Assembly (NCBI GenBank): GCA_905212395.1
Contig: CAJMEI010000022.1
Location: 1 to 10,285, forward strand
DNA length: 10,285 nt
From: an uncultured Christensenella sp.
Lineage (GTDB): Bacteria; Bacillota; Clostridia; Christensenellales; Borkfalkiaceae
Direction of reading: 5' to 3'
Of the stretch, positions 6,990-10,285 are shown one piece after another. Below the pieces are notes generated by a model. The model saw only the letters and a program-made list of their open reading frames with translations, was not told where the DNA came from and did not search any database. A program made the translations under genes and the position numbers. Numbering within the stretch: position 1 is the stretch's first letter; each line of letters starts with the position of its first letter.

Positions 6990-7018
6990 TTGACATACTA
7001 TTTTTACAAGCGTATAAT
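6990..7018 (+). promoter_or_regulatory. Consensus promoter of the metal-efflux operon
   Basis: TTGACA (6990-6995), a 17-bp spacer and TATAAT (7013-7018) match the vegetative consensus exactly. Transcription would start near 7025. Such a strong promoter fits an operon held off by a repressor, and a palindrome lies directly downstream. Confidence 0.88.
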
Positions 7019-7030
7019 TTAATCAAACAT

Positions 7031-7046
7031 TTGAATAATTGTTCAA
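7031..7046 (+). promoter_or_regulatory. Candidate operator for the ArsR/SmtB-family repressor
   Basis: TTGAA-TAATTG-TTCAA is a palindrome with perfect 5-bp arms at about +7 to +22 from the predicted transcription start. ArsR/SmtB operators commonly contain TGAA/TTCA half-sites around a short centre. A further TTGAA half-site lies at 7051-7055, beside the ribosome binding site. A bound repressor here would block initiation or early elongation. Binding by the regulator encoded at 9893-10249 is inferred. Confidence 0.62.
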
Positions 7047-7068
7047 CTATTTGAAAGGAGAGTATATT

Positions 7069-7287
7069 ATGAAAAAAAGTTACGAAATCGAAGTTGACTG
7101 CGCGCACTGCGCTCAAAAAATGGAAGACGAAGCAAACAAAACGCAAGGCGTAAAAAAGGCCGTAGTAAATTTTATGGCTCTTAAAATGATTGTAGAGTTC
7201 GAAGAAGGCGCAAACGAAAAAGAAGTAATGAAGCAAGTTCTTAAAAACTGCAAAAAAGTAGAAGACGACTGCGAAATTTATTTATAA
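7069..7287 (+). CDS. Stand-alone heavy-metal-associated (HMA) domain protein
   Basis: A 72-residue cytosolic protein consisting only of an HMA (CopZ/MerP-like) fold. The metal-binding loop is D10-C11-A12-H13-C14. An aspartate before the first cysteine is typical of the HMA domains of Zn/Cd/Pb ATPases (ZntA and CadA have DCxxC), whereas copper chaperones usually have TCxxC after GM. Two further cysteines, C61 and C68, lie in the C-terminal tail. The start at 7069 is chosen because AAGGAGA (7055-7061) lies 7 bases upstream. It is the first gene of the operon, and the ATPase that follows lacks an N-terminal HMA domain. The protein therefore probably acts as the detached metal-binding domain or a metal carrier for that pump. 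The family call is secure and the partnership is inferred. Confidence 0.9.
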   Translation: MKKSYEIEVDCAHCAQKMEDEANKTQGVKKAVVNFMALKMIVEFEEGANEKEVMKQVLKNCKKVEDDCEIYL

Positions 7288-7307
7288 AAATTACAAATTA
7301 ATTTATC

Positions 7308-7330
7308 CCCTAATTTGCATAAAATTAGGG
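7308..7330 (+). promoter_or_regulatory. Intercistronic hairpin between the HMA and ATPase genes
   Basis: A 9-bp perfect stem, CCCTAATTT (7308-7316) with AAATTAGGG (7322-7330), closes on the loop GCATA and is followed by the AT-rich run AATTATATTTT. It begins 20 bases after the HMA stop and ends 18 bases before the ATPase ATG. With a weak, interrupted T tract it could be a partial terminator, or a processing or stability site that sets the ratio of the two products. Confidence 0.65.
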
Positions 7331-7348
7331 AATTATATTTTAAAAAAT

Positions 7349-9229
7349 ATGAGTAAAAAACAAAAAAAAGTATTTTGGAGAATAATTATTTCTACCGTAC
7401 TACTCGTCGGGGTAATAATATTCGACCATTTGGTTTCTTTTAAAAAATTAGAAAAATTAAAAATTTTGTTATACTCAATTCCCTACGCCGTTATCGGATA
7501 CGACGTAATTAGAAAAGCGTTTAAGGGAATTATCCACTTGCAAGCCTTTGACGAATGCTTGCTTATGACTATCGCCACAATCGGAGCGGTAGCTATGGGC
7601 GAATATACGGACGGCGTTGCCGTTATGATTTTGTATCAAACGGGAGAGTTGTTCCAATCTATCGCGGTAGGAAAAAGTCGTAAAAACATAGCCTCGCTTA
7701 TGGATATTCGTCCGGATTACGCAAATCTCGTCGTAGACGGAAAAACTGAAAAAGTCGACCCTGACAGCGTTGCCGTAGGAAGCGAAATTGCGGTATTCCC
7801 CGGTGAAAAAATCCCGATTGACAGTGTTATTACAAAGGGAACTTCGGCGTTAGATACTTCCGCCCTTACGGGAGAAAGCGTGCCGATGGACGTTAAAGAA
7901 GGCGATACCGTTTTAAGCGGAGCCATAAATTTAAACGGCGTTTTACATATGACCACAACCAAAAAATTCGGTGAGTCTACCGCTTCTAAAATTTTGGAAA
8001 CGGTTGAAAACGCTTCTTCTAAAAAATCTAAAAGCGAAAACTTTATATCTAAATTTGCGAGAGTTTATACCCCCGCAGTCGTTATTTCGGCTTTATGTTT
8101 GGGGATATTCCCACCCGTTATTCGACTTATAGGCGGACATTCTCCGCTTTGGAAGAGTTGGGTTTATAGAGCTTTAACCTTTTTAATAGTAAGTTGCCCT
8201 TGCGCGTTAGTTATCTCTATTCCGCTATCGTTTTTCGCAGGGCTTGGCGGAGCGAGTAAAGAAGGTATTTTAATAAAAGGTTCTTCTTACCTAGAAACCT
8301 TATCGAAAGTCAAATACTTACTGTTTGATAAAACGGGGACTATTACCAAAGGCGTATTTAAAGTAGTAGGCGTCCATCACAGCCCTGTTTCGGAAGAAGA
8401 AGTTTTATTCTACGCGTCCCACGCGGAAAATTATTCTTCTCACCCCATCGCCAAAAGTATAGTTAAAGCTTACGGAAACCCAGTTGACGAAAGTATAGTT
8501 CAATCCGTAAAAGAAATAAGCGGAAACGGAGTTACGGCTATTGTAAACGGTAAAAGCGTTGCTTGCGGAAACGATAAACTAATGAAATCGCTAGGCGTAG
8601 AATATTTGCCTTGCCATAGCGCGGGAACCGTTGTACACGTGGTCGTAGACGGCGCGTATTGCGGACATATTTTAATAGCGGACATAATTAAAGAAGAAAG
8701 CAAACTTACCCTTGAAAAGCTTAAAAAGGGCGGGCTTAAAAAAACCATTATGCTTACGGGGGATAACTACTCCACCGCCGAGCAGGTAGCTAATACCGTT
8801 AACGTAGATGAATTTAACGCAGGTCTACTACCTGCCGATAAAGTTCGCATTACGGAAGAAGTTTTGCAAAAAGCCAAAGGCGAAAAAGTCGCGTTCGTCG
8901 GGGACGGCATAAACGACGCTCCCGTTTTAGCAAGAGCCGACTTAGGTATAGCTATGGGCGCGCTCGGTTCGGACGCGGCGATAGAAGCGGCGGACGTAGT
9001 TTTAATGGACGATAATTTACTTAAAATCCCTAAAGCTATTAAAATAGCCAAAAAATGTATGCGTATCGTTTACGAAAACATTATATTTGCTTTGGGCGTT
9101 AAATTTGCGTGCCTAATTTTAAGCGCGCTGGGAATTGCAAATATGTGGCTTGCGATTTTTGCCGACGTAGGCGTTATGATTCTTGCCGTTTTAAACGCAA
9201 TTCGTTGCCTTAACGTAAAAAAATTGTAA
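7349..9229 (+). CDS. zntA: P1B-2-type Zn/Cd/Pb-exporting ATPase without its own HMA domain
   Basis: Inner-membrane ATPase of 626 residues that pumps Zn(II), Cd(II) or Pb(II) out of the cytoplasm. P-type ATPase motifs are complete: TGES (174-177, actuator domain), the transmembrane metal site C283-P-C285, phosphorylated D327 in DKTGT, H365-P366 in the nucleotide-binding domain, TGDN (470-473) and GDGIND (518-523). The C-terminal helices carry K585 and D606 (ADVGVMILAVLNA), which match the lysine and aspartate used by ZntA and mark divalent rather than copper specificity. The cytosolic start (MSKKQKKVFW) leads straight into the first membrane helix. The HMA domain normally found there is missing and is encoded by the preceding 72-residue gene. 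No ribosome binding site is obvious before the ATG; the nearest AGGG is 18 bases away and inside a hairpin. The symbol is used for the family; cadA is an equally fair name. Confidence 0.95.
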   Translation: MSKKQKKVFWRIIISTVLLVGVIIFDHLVSFKKLEKLKILLYSIPYAVIGYDVIRKAFKGIIHLQAFDECLLMTIATIGAVAMGEYTDGVAVMILYQTGELFQSIAVGKSRKNIASLMDIRPDYANLVVDGKTEKVDPDSVAVGSEIAVFPGEKIPIDSVITKGTSALDTSALTGESVPMDVKEGDTVLSGAINLNGVLHMTTTKKFGESTASKILETVENASSKKSKSENFISKFARVYTPAVVISALCLGIFPPVIRLIGGHSPLWKSWVYRALTFLIVSCPCALVISIPLSFFAGLGGASKEGILIKGSSYLETLSKVKYLLFDKTGTITKGVFKVVGVHHSPVSEEEVLFYASHAENYSSHPIAKSIVKAYGNPVDESIVQSVKEISGNGVTAIVNGKSVACGNDKLMKSLGVEYLPCHSAGTVVHVVVDGAYCGHILIADIIKEESKLTLEKLKKGGLKKTIMLTGDNYSTAEQVANTVNVDEFNAGLLPADKVRITEEVLQKAKGEKVAFVGDGINDAPVLARADLGIAMGALGSDAAIEAADVVLMDDNLLKIPKAIKIAKKCMRIVYENIIFALGVKFACLILSALGIANMWLAIFADVGVMILAVLNAIRCLNVKKL

Positions 9230-9233
9230 GTAA

Positions 9234-9262
9234 TTGATTTATATAAAGTTTTGTGATAAAAT
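9234..9262 (+). promoter_or_regulatory. Candidate internal promoter for the pgsA-like and regulator genes
   Basis: TTGATT (9234-9239), a 17-bp spacer and TAAAAT (9257-9262) follow the ATPase stop codon and give 4/6 and 5/6 matches to consensus. A start near 9269 would leave a 23-nt leader before the ATG at 9292. No TTGAA/TTCAA palindrome accompanies it, so it might give a metal-independent basal level of the last two genes. Confidence 0.4.
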
Positions 9263-9281
9263 ATAAAACAAAGCTTACTTT

Positions 9282-9288
9282 AAGGTGG
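9282..9288 (+). promoter_or_regulatory. Ribosome binding site that fixes the phosphatidyltransferase start
   Basis: AAGGTGG lies 3 bases before the ATG at 9292, with the AAGG core at a normal distance of 6. The longer reading, from a GTG at 9253, has no ribosome binding site and overlaps the candidate -10 region, so it is less likely. Confidence 0.65.
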
Positions 9289-9291
9289 CAA

Positions 9292-9900
9292 ATGGAACGA
9301 GAAAATCAAAAAGATTATACGAAAAAAATTATAACGATACCTAACGCATTGTCTTTATTAAGATTACTGCTAATACCAATAATCGTTTGGGCGTTTTGCG
9401 TGTTAAAAAATAGAGTTTTAACAATAATGCTACTACTCGTTTCGGGTTTGACCGATATAGTTGACGGGGTTATCGCAAGAAAATTTAATATGGTAAGCGA
9501 CGTAGGAAAACTTTTAGACCCTATTGCCGATAAACTTACTCAACTTGCCGTTTTCTTTTGCCTTATGTTCGATTTTTATAGAAACGACTATACTTTAAAA
9601 CTAATTATGTTCATTACGATGATTGTAGTTTTAATTATTAAAGAAGTCGTACAAGGCATTTCGGGAATAGTTTTAACGAAAAGATGTCAAAAAATCTTTT
9701 GCGCCAGTTGGTGGGGAAAAGTAAGCGCAGGCACGATTTATTTAACGGTCGTACTACATCTTATTTGGTCAAATCTAAATTTAGTTGTCAGCGTAATTTC
9801 GGTTAGCGTAACCATAGCGTTTATGATTTTCGCTACCGTTATGTATCTTATAAGAAATAATCTTTTAATTAAACAAGAAGAAAAGGAAGTAAATGAGTAA
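9292..9900 (+). CDS. CDP-alcohol phosphatidyltransferase, PgsA-like
   Basis: Integral membrane enzyme of 202 residues, in the size range of phosphatidylglycerophosphate synthases (about 180-200). These exchange CMP of CDP-diacylglycerol for glycerol 3-phosphate. The full catalytic signature is present: D55-x2-D58-G59-x2-A62-R63-x8-G72-x3-D76-x3-D80, where the aspartates bind the divalent metal and CDP. The N-terminus (TIPNALSLLRLLLIPII) is the usual amphipathic start and first helix, and about six hydrophobic segments follow. LLDPIADK favours PgsA, but related enzymes that use other alcohols, such as a CDP-alcohol type cardiolipin synthase, share the signature, so I give no symbol. The gene begins 62 bp after the ATPase and overlaps the regulator gene by 8 bp. 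That position inside a metal-efflux operon is unusual. Whether it is the cell's main PgsA or an extra copy cannot be told here. Confidence 0.88.
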   Translation: MERENQKDYTKKIITIPNALSLLRLLLIPIIVWAFCVLKNRVLTIMLLLVSGLTDIVDGVIARKFNMVSDVGKLLDPIADKLTQLAVFFCLMFDFYRNDYTLKLIMFITMIVVLIIKEVVQGISGIVLTKRCQKIFCASWWGKVSAGTIYLTVVLHLIWSNLNLVVSVISVSVTIAFMIFATVMYLIRNNLLIKQEEKEVNE

Positions 9901-10249
9901 TCAAATAAAATGCTGTGAAAAAACGGAAGTTCATAAAGACTTACTTGAAAAAGTAAACGCAAGCTTGCCGGACGAAGAAAAATTGTACGATTTAGCCGAG
10001 CTTTTTAAAGTTTTCGGGGATTCGACGAGAATGAGAATTTTATTCGTTTTATTCGAAGAAGAAGTATGCGTTTGCGATTTGTCGCAAGCACTTTCCATGA
10101 CGCCTTCCGCAGTTTCTCATCAACTTAAAATTTTAAAACAAAATAAACTTATTAAGTTTAGAAAAAGCGGAAAATCGGTATTCTATTCGCTTGCGGACGA
10201 ACACGTTAAAACCATAATAAGTCAAGGTATGGAACATATCGAAGAATAA
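9893..10249 (+). CDS. ArsR/SmtB-family Zn/Cd-responsive repressor (CadC-like)
   Basis: Dimeric winged-helix repressor of 118 residues, expected to leave its operator when it binds metal. The recognition region is SMTPSAVSHQLKILKQNKLIKFRKSGKSVFYSL (about 68-100). The alpha5 zinc site of SmtB/CzrA is complete: D102-x-H104, then H115-x2-E118. The protein also has C59-x-C61 in VCVCDL and N-terminal cysteines C7 and C8. These correspond in placement to the alpha3N cysteine site of CadC, so it may bind both soft metal (Cd, Pb) and Zn. It starts within the end of the phosphatidyltransferase gene (8-bp overlap) behind AAGGAAG, so translation is probably coupled. As the last gene of the operon it would control itself through the palindrome at 7031-7046. 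No terminator is visible in the 36 bases left in the window. Confidence 0.93.
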   Translation: MSNQIKCCEKTEVHKDLLEKVNASLPDEEKLYDLAELFKVFGDSTRMRILFVLFEEEVCVCDLSQALSMTPSAVSHQLKILKQNKLIKFRKSGKSVFYSLADEHVKTIISQGMEHIEE

Positions 10250-10285
10250 CTTTTTGCATTTTAATATATTAAATCGGGGCTGTCG

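Larger units (their letters stand above)
6732..7068. other. Divergent intergenic region between rplM and the metal operon
   Basis: This 337-bp AT-rich gap holds, from left to right, the rplM ribosome binding site and leader hairpin, the rplM promoter with its ACGCTAAAAT repeats, a low-complexity stretch without recognisable signals (about 6887-6985), and then the plus-strand promoter, palindromic operator and ribosome binding site of the HMA gene. No credible protein gene is present. Confidence 0.75.

Noticed and set aside
6955..7236. A 93-residue minus-strand ORF across the metal operon promoter
   Set aside because: It is antisense to the HMA gene and to a consensus promoter, is rich in Phe and Lys from low-complexity AT tracts, and has no family signature.
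7308..7345. The intercistronic hairpin as a full terminator ending the HMA transcript
   Set aside because: The following tract is interrupted (AATTATATTTT) and the stem is AT-rich. No promoter was found between it and the ATPase gene, so complete termination would leave the pump unexpressed.
9253..9291. GTG start for the phosphatidyltransferase
   Set aside because: There is no ribosome binding site before the GTG, the extra residues (IKYKTKLTLRWQ) are not typical of the family, and the ATG at 9292 has AAGGTGG upstream.

Overview
The window looks like chromosomal DNA of an AT-rich member of the Bacillota, most likely an uncultured Clostridia-type anaerobe. The reasons are strong AAGGAG-type ribosome binding sites, TTGACA/TATAAT promoters, the ribosomal pair rplM-rpsI, a methionine synthase whose reactivation domain is a separate short protein, and a clostridial-style zinc/cadmium efflux operon. 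I see no phage, plasmid, IS element, tRNA, rRNA or CRISPR array.

Left half (1-6850), all on the minus strand. Reading in the direction of transcription, rplM (L13) and rpsI (S9) come first, behind a promoter and a hairpin-bearing leader, and end in a strong intrinsic terminator at 5832-5863. Next is a tight three-gene operon: metF, a stand-alone methionine synthase reactivation-domain protein, and metH, joined by 4-bp and 11-bp overlaps. MetF makes 5-methyltetrahydrofolate, MetH uses it to methylate homocysteine through cobalamin, and the small protein supplies the AdoMet-binding reactivation function that MetH lacks. A 432-bp non-coding gap follows. It holds a consensus promoter and two nearly identical 60-bp hairpin-forming repeats. 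The last gene is an FAD-dependent dehydrogenase of unknown substrate, with a four-cysteine motif.

Right half (6851-10285), all on the plus strand. A consensus promoter followed by a TTGAA-N6-TTCAA palindrome starts an apparent metal-resistance operon. It encodes a 72-residue heavy-metal-associated (HMA) domain protein, a P1B-2-type Zn/Cd/Pb-exporting ATPase with no HMA domain of its own, a CDP-alcohol phosphatidyltransferase (PgsA-like), and an ArsR/SmtB/CadC regulator with complete alpha5 metal-site residues and extra cysteines. The regulator probably binds the palindrome and represses its own operon until metal accumulates.

Most genes belong to known families. The less ordinary points are the tandem hairpin repeats with embedded -10 boxes at 1529-1654, the splitting of the HMA domain from its ATPase with an intercistronic hairpin and no clear ribosome binding site for the pump, and a phospholipid-synthesis gene translationally coupled to a metal sensor. 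I do not see a convincingly new multi-gene system.
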